DNA of 64,000 nucleotides from JBGAKG01 sp044224495 (lineage in GTDB: Bacteria; Myxococcota_A; Polyangia; Polyangiales; Polyangiaceae): positions 124,001-188,000 of the forward strand of contig JBGAKG010000011.1 of the NCBI GenBank assembly GCA_044224495.1, in the 5' to 3' direction. Positions 30,831-39,646 of the stretch are shown in pieces (within the stretch, counting starts at the first letter, position 1; every line of letters starts with the position of its first letter). Both the position numbers and the translations under genes were made by a program. The notes beneath the pieces are model-generated. The model searched no databases and was not told where the DNA came from. It saw only the letters and a program-made list of their open reading frames with translations.

Positions 30831-32972
30831 TTGCCCGCGCGCGACGTCCCGCGCGTCCTCCTGCTCTGGCCGGGCGGGCTCTTCCAAGGCGGCGGCAATT
30901 TCGGCGTGCCGCAGCTCCTGTCGATCGCCGGAGCGATCCGGCGCGCCGTCGCGCCGGAGCCCATCGTGATCTACGTCGTCTATCTCGACGCCGAGCGCGC
31001 GTTCGGCGCGATCGACCTCGCGAAGCTCGCGCGGCGCGGCTACGACCTCGTCGGCATCTCCTGCTACTCGTCCTACGATCTGCTGAAGGTCGAGGCGCTG
31101 GCGACGGAGCTCCGCCGGCACCTCCCCAAAGCGTGGTTCGCGTGCGGTGGCTACCACGCGAGCGCACGCCCGGAGGAGATCGGCGCCCCGTTCGACTACG
31201 TGATCGTGGGCGACGGCGAGACGCCGATGGCGCGCCTCGCGTCCGCGCTCCTCTCCGGGAAACGGCCGCTCGTCCGCGTGCTCGGCCCGGAGTCGGTGCC
31301 CGATCCGAACGACCTCCCGCCGTACGACTGGTCGCTCCTCGAGCGCTATCGGCCGATCGCGCGCAAGGTCGCTTCGCAGGCCGAGATCTACCTCTCGCGC
31401 GGCTGCCCCTATGACTGTGCATTCTGCATGGAACGCGCCAAGCGCGACGTCTCGTGGCGCGCGCTCGAGCCGGAGCGCGCGGTCGAGGAGATGCACGCGC
31501 TCGATCGCTTCTTGGACCTGTCGCGCTTCACGCTCTTCATCGCGGACGCGCTCTTCGGCATGAAGTCCGCGTGGCGGAAGGACTTCCTCGAGCGGCTCGC
31601 CAAGCGCCCGCTCCGCGCGCGCAAGATCTGGCTCCTCATCCGGATCGATCTCGTCGACGAAGAAGACTTCGCGCTCATGGCGCGCGCGAACGTCGCGCCG
31701 GGCTTCGGGCTCGAGTCCGGCGATCCCGAGCACCTCCGCCGGATCCGCAAGGCGGGCAAGCTCAACGACATGCTCGACAAGATGTTCCGCATCGCCGGGT
31801 GGGCGCGCCGCCACCACGTGCCGTTCGGCGCGAACGTGATCGTCGGGCACCCGGGAGAGACCGAAGCGTCGCTCCGGAAGAGCGCGGAGTACCTCGATCG
31901 TCTCTTCGTGCGCGAGGGCGATCGCACGATGGGGTTCTTGTCCGTCGATCCGTTCCGCCTCTACCCGGGCTCGCCGATCGACGAAGAGCGCGCCGCGTGG
32001 GAGGCGGAGACCGGGATGAAGGTCCACCGCTACCCGTGGTGGCAGGACGGCGATCAGGAGTTCCTCTCCGAGTGGGTCGACCCGTCGAGCGACCTCGACT
32101 ACGACCGCACGCGCACGCTCGAGCGCGAGCTGTTCCACCCGATCGTGCGCGCGATCCCGGCGCGCTTCGGCTACGAGGGACCGGCGCGCGACTACTTCCT
32201 CCGCGCGATCGACGAGCAGGTGCGGCTCACCGCGCCCAAGCGACGGCTCCACCAGCGCGCGCTGCGGCACCTGTGGGGCGGGCTCGTCGGCGGCGCGACG
32301 CACACGCCGGCACCGGCGGACGACGTCGAGCTCCGCATCGCCGCGCGCGAGCGGCGCGAGGAGACGGTGGACCCACGCTTCCCGGCGCGCGTGCGCGAGG
32401 CGCTCCTCGAGATCCCGCGCGAGGTGTTCGTGCCCGAGGCCCAGCTCGAGTCCGCGGCCGAAGACGAAGCGCTCGCCCTCGACGAGAGCGGGCGCGCGAC
32501 GATCTCGGCGATGCACGCGTACGCGCTTTCGTTCTCGGCGCTCGACCTGGGCCCGGGGGATGCGCTCGTCGAGCTCGGGGGCGGAAGCGGCTACGGCGCG
32601 TGCGTCGCGGGGCATCTGGTCGGCGAGCGCGGGCGCGTCTTGTCCCTGGAGTGGGACCCGGCGCTCGCGCGCTGGGGTGAAGAGAACGTGCGCCGCGTCG
32701 CGAAGGGCAACGTCACGTTCGCGCAAGGCGATGCCCACGACGTGGAGCGTTGGCGCGGAGCCACGAAGGTGAGCGTCGCGTTCGCCGTGCGCGAGCTCCC
32801 GGCGGCCTGGCTGGACGCGCTCGCACCGGGCGGCGTGCTGATCGCGCCGGTGGGCGAGGCCGGAGCGACGCAGACCCTGACGCTCGTGCGGAAGGACGCG
32901 AACGGAAAGATCACCCGGGAGGCGAAGCAGAAGGTGATCTACGTGCCTGATCGCTCGGGGGCCTTCGGTTAG
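30831..32972 (+). CDS. B12-type radical SAM enzyme fused to PIMT-like methyltransferase
   Basis: The protein has 713 residues from TTG 30831, one base after the peptide-2 stop. Residues ~5-140 resemble a cobalamin-binding domain (LVGISCYSSYDL, WFACGGYHASARPEE). The radical SAM motif is C192-x3-C196-x2-C199 (GCPYDCAFCMER). From ~515 onward a protein-isoaspartate O-methyltransferase-like domain follows (IPREVFVPE, ATISAMHAYAL, LVELGGGSGYG near 580). Known chemistry of the parts: radical methylation or bond formation, and methylation of Asp/isoAsp. The fusion and the Asp-Gly-rich peptides next door suggest both act on the same peptide. Confidence 0.85.
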   Translation: MPARDVPRVLLLWPGGLFQGGGNFGVPQLLSIAGAIRRAVAPEPIVIYVVYLDAERAFGAIDLAKLARRGYDLVGISCYSSYDLLKVEALATELRRHLPKAWFACGGYHASARPEEIGAPFDYVIVGDGETPMARLASALLSGKRPLVRVLGPESVPDPNDLPPYDWSLLERYRPIARKVASQAEIYLSRGCPYDCAFCMERAKRDVSWRALEPERAVEEMHALDRFLDLSRFTLFIADALFGMKSAWRKDFLERLAKRPLRARKIWLLIRIDLVDEEDFALMARANVAPGFGLESGDPEHLRRIRKAGKLNDMLDKMFRIAGWARRHHVPFGANVIVGHPGETEASLRKSAEYLDRLFVREGDRTMGFLSVDPFRLYPGSPIDEERAAWEAETGMKVHRYPWWQDGDQEFLSEWVDPSSDLDYDRTRTLERELFHPIVRAIPARFGYEGPARDYFLRAIDEQVRLTAPKRRLHQRALRHLWGGLVGGATHTPAPADDVELRIAARERREETVDPRFPARVREALLEIPREVFVPEAQLESAAEDEALALDESGRATISAMHAYALSFSALDLGPGDALVELGGGSGYGACVAGHLVGERGRVLSLEWDPALARWGEENVRRVAKGNVTFAQGDAHDVERWRGATKVSVAFAVRELPAAWLDALAPGGVLIAPVGEAGATQTLTLVRKDANGKITREAKQKVIYVPDRSGAFG

Positions 32973-33001
32973 TGGCGTTCGCTGGAAGGACCCGAGGCAG
33001 C

Positions 33002-34243
33002 ATGTCAGAGTGGGAGATGCGTTCGGGGACCGCAGCGGCGCTGTTCGTGCTGGTCATCGCGTGTTCGTCGACCCGCTCCACGCCGACGCCGACGGCGGAC
33101 GCAGACGCCTCCGCCCGGCTCTGCAACGCGTCGTCCCCCTATGACACGTGTGCCGGTCGAATCGCCAACGCTTGCAAAGCAGACTGCTTCTGGGACTGCC
33201 ACGCGTCGTGCGACGACGGCTTCGCCGACTGCAATCGCGCGCTCGCCGACGGCTGCGAAGTGGACCTTCTGCACGACTCTCGGAGTTGCGGGGCATGCGG
33301 AGCCACCGCCGCGGTCTGCACGGACGGCGTCGGCGGCGCCGCGCCCGAGCCGTTGGGCGATTGCGGACTCGGCGCGCGCGGGCTCGCAGTCGACGGTGCC
33401 TCGCTCTACGCCATCTGCGACGGCGAGCTCACGGCGATGCCCAAAGCTGGCGGCGAGCGGCGTGTGCTCGCGCGAGAGGAGTGGGCGGACCCGCGCGCCG
33501 GCCTCGTGGTCGACGGGGGATTCGTCTACTGGGCGTGGCCGTCCGTCGCGAAGTCGGGGGCCGTACGCCGGATTCCCATCGCAGGGGGCCCGATCGAGAC
33601 GGTGATCGCCGGGATCAATCCATCCTCGAACCTCGTGATCCACGACGGAGTCGTGTACGTCGTCGACGCCGAGAGCGGCGCGGCTGCGACGTCGGCCGTG
33701 CTCGTCGACAGCACGGGGAGGTCGTTGGGCGCAGTGAGAGCCCGAGTCACACTCGTTCCCGTCGGCGACTTGCTCTATGCGATCGACGGCGCCGGCCTGG
33801 TGAGCTCGGTGCGCTTCGATGGAACCGCGCCGAAGGACGTCCCGATCGACGCTCGTACGCTCGTATCCGACGGTACGACGCTCTTCGTACTGGGGAGCGA
33901 CTCACTGGCGGCGTACCAGAACGGGACTCTCGGAGAGCCGCGCGGAGGAGTCCCGATGGCCATCCGGCGCGCGGTAATGAGCCCCGGCGATGGAAGGCTC
34001 TACGGCACGGCGTGGACGACGACGCAAACCAGCTGCTTCGGAGCGCCTGGAGCCGAGGTCGTCGTCGCCGTGGATGTGCTCCGCGCCGGCGCAGTGGTCC
34101 GCGCGCGGATCCCAGGACACGACGGGCTCCTCTCGGTTCGCGAGACGATCGATCAACTCGCGGTCGACGAAGGATTTGTGTACTATGCAACCTCTTCCAA
34201 CACGCTCGCACGTGCCGGGAAGATTGCCCGGTTCGCAAAGTAA
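33002..34243 (+). CDS. Cys-rich beta-propeller lipoprotein
   Basis: The 413-residue protein starts at ATG 33002 behind GAGG. Lipobox VIAC is at Cys21. Residues ~35-105 carry 12 Cys in regularly spaced pairs (CKADCFWDCHASCDDG, CGACG), a disulfide-rich module common in myxobacterial surface proteins. Residues ~120-413 have repeated strand motifs (GGFVYWAW, DGVVYVVD, DGLLYAID-like), suggesting a beta-propeller. It is 29 bp after the radical SAM-PIMT gene on the same strand and could share its transcript. Confidence 0.78.
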   Translation: MSEWEMRSGTAAALFVLVIACSSTRSTPTPTADADASARLCNASSPYDTCAGRIANACKADCFWDCHASCDDGFADCNRALADGCEVDLLHDSRSCGACGATAAVCTDGVGGAAPEPLGDCGLGARGLAVDGASLYAICDGELTAMPKAGGERRVLAREEWADPRAGLVVDGGFVYWAWPSVAKSGAVRRIPIAGGPIETVIAGINPSSNLVIHDGVVYVVDAESGAAATSAVLVDSTGRSLGAVRARVTLVPVGDLLYAIDGAGLVSSVRFDGTAPKDVPIDARTLVSDGTTLFVLGSDSLAAYQNGTLGEPRGGVPMAIRRAVMSPGDGRLYGTAWTTTQTSCFGAPGAEVVVAVDVLRAGAVVRARIPGHDGLLSVRETIDQLAVDEGFVYYATSSNTLARAGKIARFAK

Positions 34244-34266
34244 CCGCCGAGGGCGGAGGGAGACGG

Positions 34267-34815
34267 CTACTTCGCCTTTCCCCCGTGGAAGAAGTCGCTC
34301 AGCGGCGGCGCCATGTTCTCGGGCACGTTGTCGCCCCAGGCACCGCCGTCGATCGTGCGTCCGTTCGCCTTCCCCCGATCGTCGAGCGCGTAGAAGACCG
34401 GGATCGTGTCCGCCGCCATCCCGGTGCCCTCGAGGTCCTTCCTCGTCCACTCGTCGGCATCGAGCCGGATGATGTACGTGCCCTTGAACGCGGCGACCAT
34501 CTGCGGATCGTGTGCCTCCAGCGTGTGCTTGATCGCCATGCACGGCGGGCACCAGCTGGCGGAGAACTCCGCGAAGGGCTGGCGGCCCTCGCTCTTCGCC
34601 TTCGTGACCTCGGCGGCGAGGATCGCGTCGATGGATCGACCGTTGCCCTTCACGTCGACGACGGTGAAGTCGTCTGCCGCGGACGACGTGGTGGTCGTCG
34701 TTCCGGCGCCGGTCGTCCCACCGCCCGCCGAGCGGCCCCCACCTTTGCACGCGAGCGTGGCAGCGAGGACGACGACGACCGCGAGCGCGGTAGAGGCGAC
34801 GTGGCGGAGCAGCAT
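34267..34815 (-). CDS. Thioredoxin-family lipoprotein
   Basis: The 182-residue protein has lipobox AATLAC (Cys23), a Gly/Thr-rich linker, then a thioredoxin fold with active site C89-P-P-C92 (FSASWCPPCMAIKH) and cis-Pro in DTIPVFYALD. It resembles the C-terminal domain of DsbD and the thiol-disulfide exchange lipoproteins that reduce or isomerise extracytoplasmic disulfides, sensible given the many Cys-rich lipoproteins nearby. A small CCGCC-GAG-GGCGG hairpin lies between it and the convergent lipoprotein gene. Confidence 0.9.
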   Translation of the reverse strand: MLLRHVASTALAVVVVLAATLACKGGGRSAGGGTTGAGTTTTTSSAADDFTVVDVKGNGRSIDAILAAEVTKAKSEGRQPFAEFSASWCPPCMAIKHTLEAHDPQMVAAFKGTYIIRLDADEWTRKDLEGTGMAADTIPVFYALDDRGKANGRTIDGGAWGDNVPENMAPPLSDFFHGGKAK

Positions 34816-34840
34816 GCGCGCAGGATAAGGGACAACGATC

Positions 34841-35164
34841 CTACGGACTCGCGAAAGTCGCCGTCGCCGTCGGCACCACGGGCGCCGTGTAGACGGGGGG
34901 CGGCGTCGTCGGCTCCAACTTCACGTCCTTGATGTCTTCGGGGCGGTTGGTGCAGACCGAGCCACCGCCCTTCGTCGGGATGCAGCACATCCAGTGCGAG
35001 CTGTCCCACGTTCCACCCTTCGCACAGCAGGCATCGCAGCGAGGGAGATCCTGCATCGCCGACGACTGGTCGGTTGTTTCTTCGGAGCTCGATTGGACGG
35101 CACACGCTCCCAGGAACACGAAGAGCGCGGCGGCGGGCACGGCGAACGAACGATGGATTTGCAT
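34841..35164 (-). CDS. Small Cys-rich lipoprotein
   Basis: The 107-residue protein's ATG 35164 has an ideal GGAGG four bases upstream. Signal peptide ends FLGAC (Cys21). Six Cys in RCDACCAKGG, MCCIP and SVCTNRP suggest a small disulfide-bonded domain; the tail is Pro/Thr-rich. Family unknown. It precedes the thioredoxin lipoprotein by 25 bp on the same strand. Confidence 0.75.
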   Translation of the reverse strand: MQIHRSFAVPAAALFVFLGACAVQSSSEETTDQSSAMQDLPRCDACCAKGGTWDSSHWMCCIPTKGGGSVCTNRPEDIKDVKLEPTTPPPVYTAPVVPTATATFASP

Positions 35165-35230
35165 GAGTCCTCCTTGGGGAGCCACCAACGTGGTGTCCGC
35201 TCCGAGCTCATGCCGCTTAATCGGGTTTAA

Positions 35231-36037
35231 TCAGGCGCCGGCCGAGCGTTCGAGCGCTTCGACGACGACTGCGCGCGTCTCCGGTGCGAGCGACGCGATC
35301 GCGGGTGCCGGCGCGCGCAGGCCCGCGAGCCACGCCGCGTGCTCCGCGCTCTTCCCCGCCCTCGTCGCGCGCGCGGCGAGGAGCGCGATCGCCGCGTGCT
35401 CGTGCTGCGCGAACGGGAGCTTCGCGCGCGCGAGCTCCGCCACCGTCGCCTCGTGCGCGACCTGCCACGCGACGAGCGACGGCTCCACTGCCGGTACCAC
35501 CGCGCCGGGGAGCCCCACCCAGATCCGCCCGCCGAACAGGCGCCCGCGCCGCCGCAGCGCCCGCACGTGCTCGACCGGGAGATTCACGAGCTCGGGCGCC
35601 ACCGCGCGGAGCGACGCGAGCCGGTCGGCGAAGGCCTCTCCCCGTGCGGGTGTCTCGGGCAGCCTCGCGTGATGCGCCGCCTCCAGCGCGACCGCGCAGA
35701 ACAGGAGCTCCGCCGGCGGCGTGCCCGCGATCGCGAGCAGGACCGCCGGTGCATCGACGTCCGCGGGCGCGAGCTCGCCGAGCGCATGCGCGAACGCCGG
35801 CCGCGCCCGCTCGCCGTCGCGAAAGAGCCATGCGAGCCGCTGCGCCGCACCGAGGAGCTCGTGCGTCGACGCCACCCGTGCCACTTCGCGCGCGCTCTCG
35901 CCGAGCTCGCGTTCGGACGCTGGACCGAGGTGCTCCTCGACCCAGCGCACGTACGTCGCGTCGAACGCCCCTGCGGGGACGTCGACCTCGACGTGCGCGA
36001 GGACGTGAAAGACGAGATCGGTGAAGCTCGCCGTCAC
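35231..36037 (-). CDS. Hypothetical Ala-rich helical protein
   Basis: The 268-residue protein's GTG start overlaps the stop of the lipoprotein gene upstream (GTGA), so the pair is coupled. It is Ala/Arg/Glu-rich and helical throughout (LVFHVLAHVEVDVP, LLAIAGTPPAELLFCAVALE), without signal peptide or recognised motif. The long helical repeats could be TPR/HEAT-like. Function is unknown. Confidence 0.68.
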   Translation of the reverse strand: MTASFTDLVFHVLAHVEVDVPAGAFDATYVRWVEEHLGPASERELGESAREVARVASTHELLGAAQRLAWLFRDGERARPAFAHALGELAPADVDAPAVLLAIAGTPPAELLFCAVALEAAHHARLPETPARGEAFADRLASLRAVAPELVNLPVEHVRALRRRGRLFGGRIWVGLPGAVVPAVEPSLVAWQVAHEATVAELARAKLPFAQHEHAAIALLAARATRAGKSAEHAAWLAGLRAPAPAIASLAPETRAVVVEALERSAGA

Positions 36038-36936
36038 ATCTGGGGCGGGACCTTCGGCGGCGAGAGCGCCGTGCCCGGCTTCTGGTAGGTCGGATCGGTG
36101 TCGCTCGGGCTCACGACCTTGCTCTTGCCGGTCGTGGACTGATCCTGCACGTCCACCGTGACCTCGACCGCGACGTTCATCGGCTCGTACGAACGCAGGC
36201 CGAGGTCGAAGCCGATCATCGCCGGCGACACCTTCGGGATGTACTTGGAGACGAGCGGGCTCGGCGCGGTCGAGCGGTTCTGCAGGTTCATGACGTGGTT
36301 GAAGAGCCCGTTCGCGCCGTCCGACTGCGGGTCAGGCGGGATCGTCGCGAGGTTCATCGCCGTCGCGAGATCGACCGCGAGCTCGCGCGTGTCGTCCGTG
36401 GTGATGACGCCCTGAACGCGGCTCTTCGCTTCGATGATGAAGAATTTGTCGTAGCCGCTGAAGTCCGGCTGCGCTTCTTCGTCGCTGATCACCTGGACCT
36501 GCGGCAGGTAGTAGACGAACTCGTTCCACGGATCGATCAGGAGCTCGACCGCGTGCTTCTTGTCGTCCAGGTTGGTGATGGTGAAGCGAATCTCGGTGCG
36601 GACGTCGTCCGCCTTGATGAACGGCTCCTTCGGGTACGGAGCCATCGCGCCGAGCGCGGCGGCTTCCTCGCCGGTGGGCATCCGCATCGGGAGCTTCACG
36701 GGGGTCTCGACCTGGTACATCGTCATCTGCCCGTCGTCGTAGATCGGCGCGACCTTGTCGCTGAGGCCGACCACGGAGGGCTGGGTCACCTGGTTGTCGT
36801 CCGTCGTCGCACATGCACCGACGAATGCGAACACCACGAGCGAAGCGACGCCGATCCCGAGCCTGCGCTGGGGGCGCGAGCCCTCTGCGTTGGGGGCGAC
36901 GGACCCGAACGACGTGGAGGAAATCCCGGTTTTCAT
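36034..36936 (-). CDS. Hypothetical lipoprotein
   Basis: The 300-residue protein has a long N-region and a hydrophobic segment ending FVGAC (Cys42). The body is beta-rich (RTEIRFTITNLDDKKHAVEL, MNVAVEVTVDVQD) and has the look of an extracellular immunoglobulin-like or accessory binding protein. A 71-bp divergent region separates it from the ABC-like gene. No family is recognised. Confidence 0.72.
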   Translation of the reverse strand: MKTGISSTSFGSVAPNAEGSRPQRRLGIGVASLVVFAFVGACATTDDNQVTQPSVVGLSDKVAPIYDDGQMTMYQVETPVKLPMRMPTGEEAAALGAMAPYPKEPFIKADDVRTEIRFTITNLDDKKHAVELLIDPWNEFVYYLPQVQVISDEEAQPDFSGYDKFFIIEAKSRVQGVITTDDTRELAVDLATAMNLATIPPDPQSDGANGLFNHVMNLQNRSTAPSPLVSKYIPKVSPAMIGFDLGLRSYEPMNVAVEVTVDVQDQSTTGKSKVVSPSDTDPTYQKPGTALSPPKVPPQM

Positions 36937-37007
36937 GGGCTAAGTCTCCTGATGGGCCTCAGCGTAGCGAGCGCCGTGCCGACTTCAACCTGTGGTAGCT
37001 TCGGCGC

Positions 37008-37874
37008 GTGCCCGGGCCCTGGATCGCCGCCCAAGCCCTCCGGATCGACGTGGAGGGGAGCCCCGTCGTCGAAGGGACCACCTTCACGACGACGGGCCGT
37101 GCGATCGCCATGCTCGGTGCGCCGCGTGCCCTGTTCGAGGCCTGCGCGGCGATGCGCCCGGTCACCTCGGGCACGCTCGCCATCGCCGGGGTCTCGCCGA
37201 AGGAGGCCGCCATGCGTGCGCTCGCCGCGGGCGCCCCGCTCGATCCGGCCCTGCCGCCGGCGTGGACCGTCCGCGAGTACGTCCGTTGGAACGCTCGCCT
37301 CGTCGGCCACGCCCCGAGCGGTGCCGCCCGCAACGCCGAGGGCGCGCTGGAGCTTCTCCACGTCCAGCGCGAGGCCGGCACGAAGCTCGGCGCAGCGCCG
37401 CTCCACATCAAGCGCGCCGCCGTGATCGGCGGGGCGATCGCCACCGGCGCCGAGCTCATCTTCGTCGAGGATCCCACGCCCGGCCTCCCCGACGACGTCG
37501 CGCGCGCTCTCGCCCGCTTCACCGCCCAAGCGCTCGACGAGCGGGCGTGGGTGCTCTTCGGCGGGCGCCTTCCGCTCACGTCGCCGTTCGCGCACCGGAC
37601 CGAAGAAGCGTTCATGTACCAAAATGGTAACGTCATCGGCGGCGCCCCGGCCGAGCTGGCGAGCGCCGAGCGCTCGTTCCGCGTCCGCGTCTCGGGCGAC
37701 GGGGCGCGCTTCTGCGCCGCCCTGCGCGAGCGCGGCGCCGGCGTCGAAGGCGACGCGCCCGAGGTCGTCGTTCGCCTCGACGGCGAGCTCGCCGCGAAGG
37801 ACCTCTTCGCGCTCGCCGCCGAGACCGAAGCCACCGTCCTGGAGCTCGTCCCCGTCGCCCCTTCTTTCGCCTGA
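37008..37874 (+). CDS. Degenerate ABC-transporter ATPase-like protein
   Basis: The 288-residue protein starts at GTG. The overall pattern is that of an ABC ATPase (VVEGTTFTTTGRAIAMLG, MRPVTSGTLAIAGVSP, and a Walker B-like AELIFVEDPTPGL), but the Walker A loop G-x-x-G-x-G-K-(S/T) is replaced by LGAPRALFEAC and no LSGGQ signature is seen. It therefore probably cannot hydrolyse ATP in the usual way. It is first of three closely spaced genes with a hypothetical protein and proB. Confidence 0.7.
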   Translation: MPGPWIAAQALRIDVEGSPVVEGTTFTTTGRAIAMLGAPRALFEACAAMRPVTSGTLAIAGVSPKEAAMRALAAGAPLDPALPPAWTVREYVRWNARLVGHAPSGAARNAEGALELLHVQREAGTKLGAAPLHIKRAAVIGGAIATGAELIFVEDPTPGLPDDVARALARFTAQALDERAWVLFGGRLPLTSPFAHRTEEAFMYQNGNVIGGAPAELASAERSFRVRVSGDGARFCAALRERGAGVEGDAPEVVVRLDGELAAKDLFALAAETEATVLELVPVAPSFA

Positions 37875-37886
37875 CCGCAGGAACCC

Positions 37887-38531
37887 ATGTCCCAGACCCC
37901 CGTTCAACGCTCCGCCGACTCTCTCGCGACGCAACAGGACCGCGTCGGCGCTGGCCGCATCGGCACGTACGCCGTGCTCGGTGCGACGATCGTCGCCCTG
38001 CCCATTCCGTTCGTCGGCGGGACCGTCGCCGAGCGCGTGCGGGGGGCGCTCGTCCACGACATCGCTGGCCGCTACGGGCTCGCCGTCACGCCCGATGCGC
38101 GGAAGCTGCTCGTCGAGTCGGGCAGCATCGAGGGCCCCAAGGGCTTCGTCGGGACGGCGGTCCGCTTCGTCACGGGCCGCGTGCTCGCGCGCCTCGGCCC
38201 GCTGAGCTTCCTGCCGCCGATCCAGTCGGCGATCTACACCTTCGGCCTCGGTCATTTGCTGCAGCGCTACCTCGAGAACTTCCGCGAGGTCCGCGCGACC
38301 CGGATCGACATCATCGAGGCGCGCAAGCTCCGCAAGGCCATCGACGAGGCGATCCTCGGCGTCATCCGCACGGGACCGCGCGAGGAGAAGCTCGAGTACG
38401 GTCAACCCGAAGAGCTGCGCGATCAGATCACGCAGGCGGTCGACGGCGCGATCACGCTCGTCGCGGGGATGCCGTCGTGGGTCGTGCGCCGGCTCGAGGC
38501 CGCGTTCGACGAAGCCATCACGAGGCCGTGA
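37887..38531 (+). CDS. Hypothetical protein with membrane-associated segment
   Basis: The 214-residue protein begins 12 bp after the ABC-like gene. Residues ~27-48 are hydrophobic (TYAVLGATIVALPIPFVGG), a second less hydrophobic stretch follows at ~95-130, and the C-terminal half is charged and helical. The stop overlaps the proB start (GTGA). Family not recognised; membrane association is likely. Confidence 0.72.
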   Translation: MSQTPVQRSADSLATQQDRVGAGRIGTYAVLGATIVALPIPFVGGTVAERVRGALVHDIAGRYGLAVTPDARKLLVESGSIEGPKGFVGTAVRFVTGRVLARLGPLSFLPPIQSAIYTFGLGHLLQRYLENFREVRATRIDIIEARKLRKAIDEAILGVIRTGPREEKLEYGQPEELRDQITQAVDGAITLVAGMPSWVVRRLEAAFDEAITRP

Positions 38532-39646
38532 GCGTGGCGGCAGCGCGCTCCCGCTCCGCGATCACCCGCGCGACGCGGGTGATCATCAAGATCGGCTCGA
38601 GCTCGCTCGCGGGCAACGGCGCGATCCCGCGCCTCGCCGATTCCATCGCCGCGCTGCGCGAGGCCGGGAAGAGCGTGGTCCTCGTCTCCAGCGGCGCGAT
38701 CGCGTTCGGCTACAAGAAGCTCGGCTACAAGTCGCGCCCGACCGAGGTCGCGAAGCTCCAGGCCGCCGCCGCGGCCGGGCAGAGCCTCTTGATGCGGAGC
38801 TACGAAGAGGCGTTCGGTGCCCACGGGATCCCGGTCGCGCAGGTGCTCCTCACCCACTCCGATGTCGAAGGTCGCGCGCGCGCGAACAACGCCCGCGCCG
38901 CGCTCGGCGAGCTGCTCGCGGCGGGAGCCGTCCCCATCCTGAACGAGAACGACTCGGTCGCCGTCGAGGAGATCAAGTTCGGCGACAACGATCAGCTCGC
39001 CGCGATGGTGACCCCACTCGTCGACGGCGAGCTCCTCGTCCTGCTCTCCGACGTCGCCGGCGTGCTCGACGATCGCGGCGAGCGGATCAGCGAGGTCGAG
39101 GACGTCTCCGCCATCCGCCGCTTCCTCAAGAAGTCGAAGAGCGGGCTCGGCACGGGCGGGATGGACAGCAAGGTCGAGGCCGCACGGCGGGCGTCACTCG
39201 CCGGCGCGCACGTCGTCATCGGCGACGCGCGCGTGCCGGGGCTCGCGCTCGAGATCGCGCGCGGTGCGGACGTGGGCACGTGGTTCCACCCGGCCGCCGA
39301 GCGCATGAGCGCGCGAAAGTACTGGATTGCGTTCACGCTCCGGCCGCGCGGAGACGTGGTGCTCGACGCGGGCGCGGCGAGCGCGGTTCAGGCGAAGAAG
39401 AAGAGCCTGCTCGCGGTCGGCGCGCTCGGCGTGCGCGGAGACTTCCGCGCGGGCGACGCCGTGCGTCTCCTCGACGGCACGGGCGCCGAGATTGGGCGCG
39501 GGCTGGCGCGCGTCGGCAGCGCCGACGCAGCACGGCTCGCGGGGCACGCGCCCGCCGAAGGGGACGACGGCGTGCTCGTGCACCGCGACGAGCTGGTGGT
39601 CTGGCCGGTGGTCTCGTCCGAAGTCAGTTCGCCGGCGGGCCGATGA
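38528..39646 (+). CDS. proB: Glutamate 5-kinase
   Basis: The protein has 372 residues from GTG 38528, matching the usual ~367. It phosphorylates glutamate in the first step of proline synthesis. Visible motifs are IIKIGSSSLAG, VLVSSGAIAFGYKKLGY, LNENDSVAVEEIKFGDNDQL and GTGGMDSKVEAA of the amino-acid-kinase domain, and a C-terminal PUA domain (KSLLAVGALGVRGDF). It overlaps the upstream gene by 4 bp and the convergent cytochrome-like gene by 23 bp. No proA is adjacent. Confidence 0.95.
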   Translation: MSVAAARSRSAITRATRVIIKIGSSSLAGNGAIPRLADSIAALREAGKSVVLVSSGAIAFGYKKLGYKSRPTEVAKLQAAAAAGQSLLMRSYEEAFGAHGIPVAQVLLTHSDVEGRARANNARAALGELLAAGAVPILNENDSVAVEEIKFGDNDQLAAMVTPLVDGELLVLLSDVAGVLDDRGERISEVEDVSAIRRFLKKSKSGLGTGGMDSKVEAARRASLAGAHVVIGDARVPGLALEIARGADVGTWFHPAAERMSARKYWIAFTLRPRGDVVLDAGAASAVQAKKKSLLAVGALGVRGDFRAGDAVRLLDGTGAEIGRGLARVGSADAARLAGHAPAEGDDGVLVHRDELVVWPVVSSEVSSPAGR

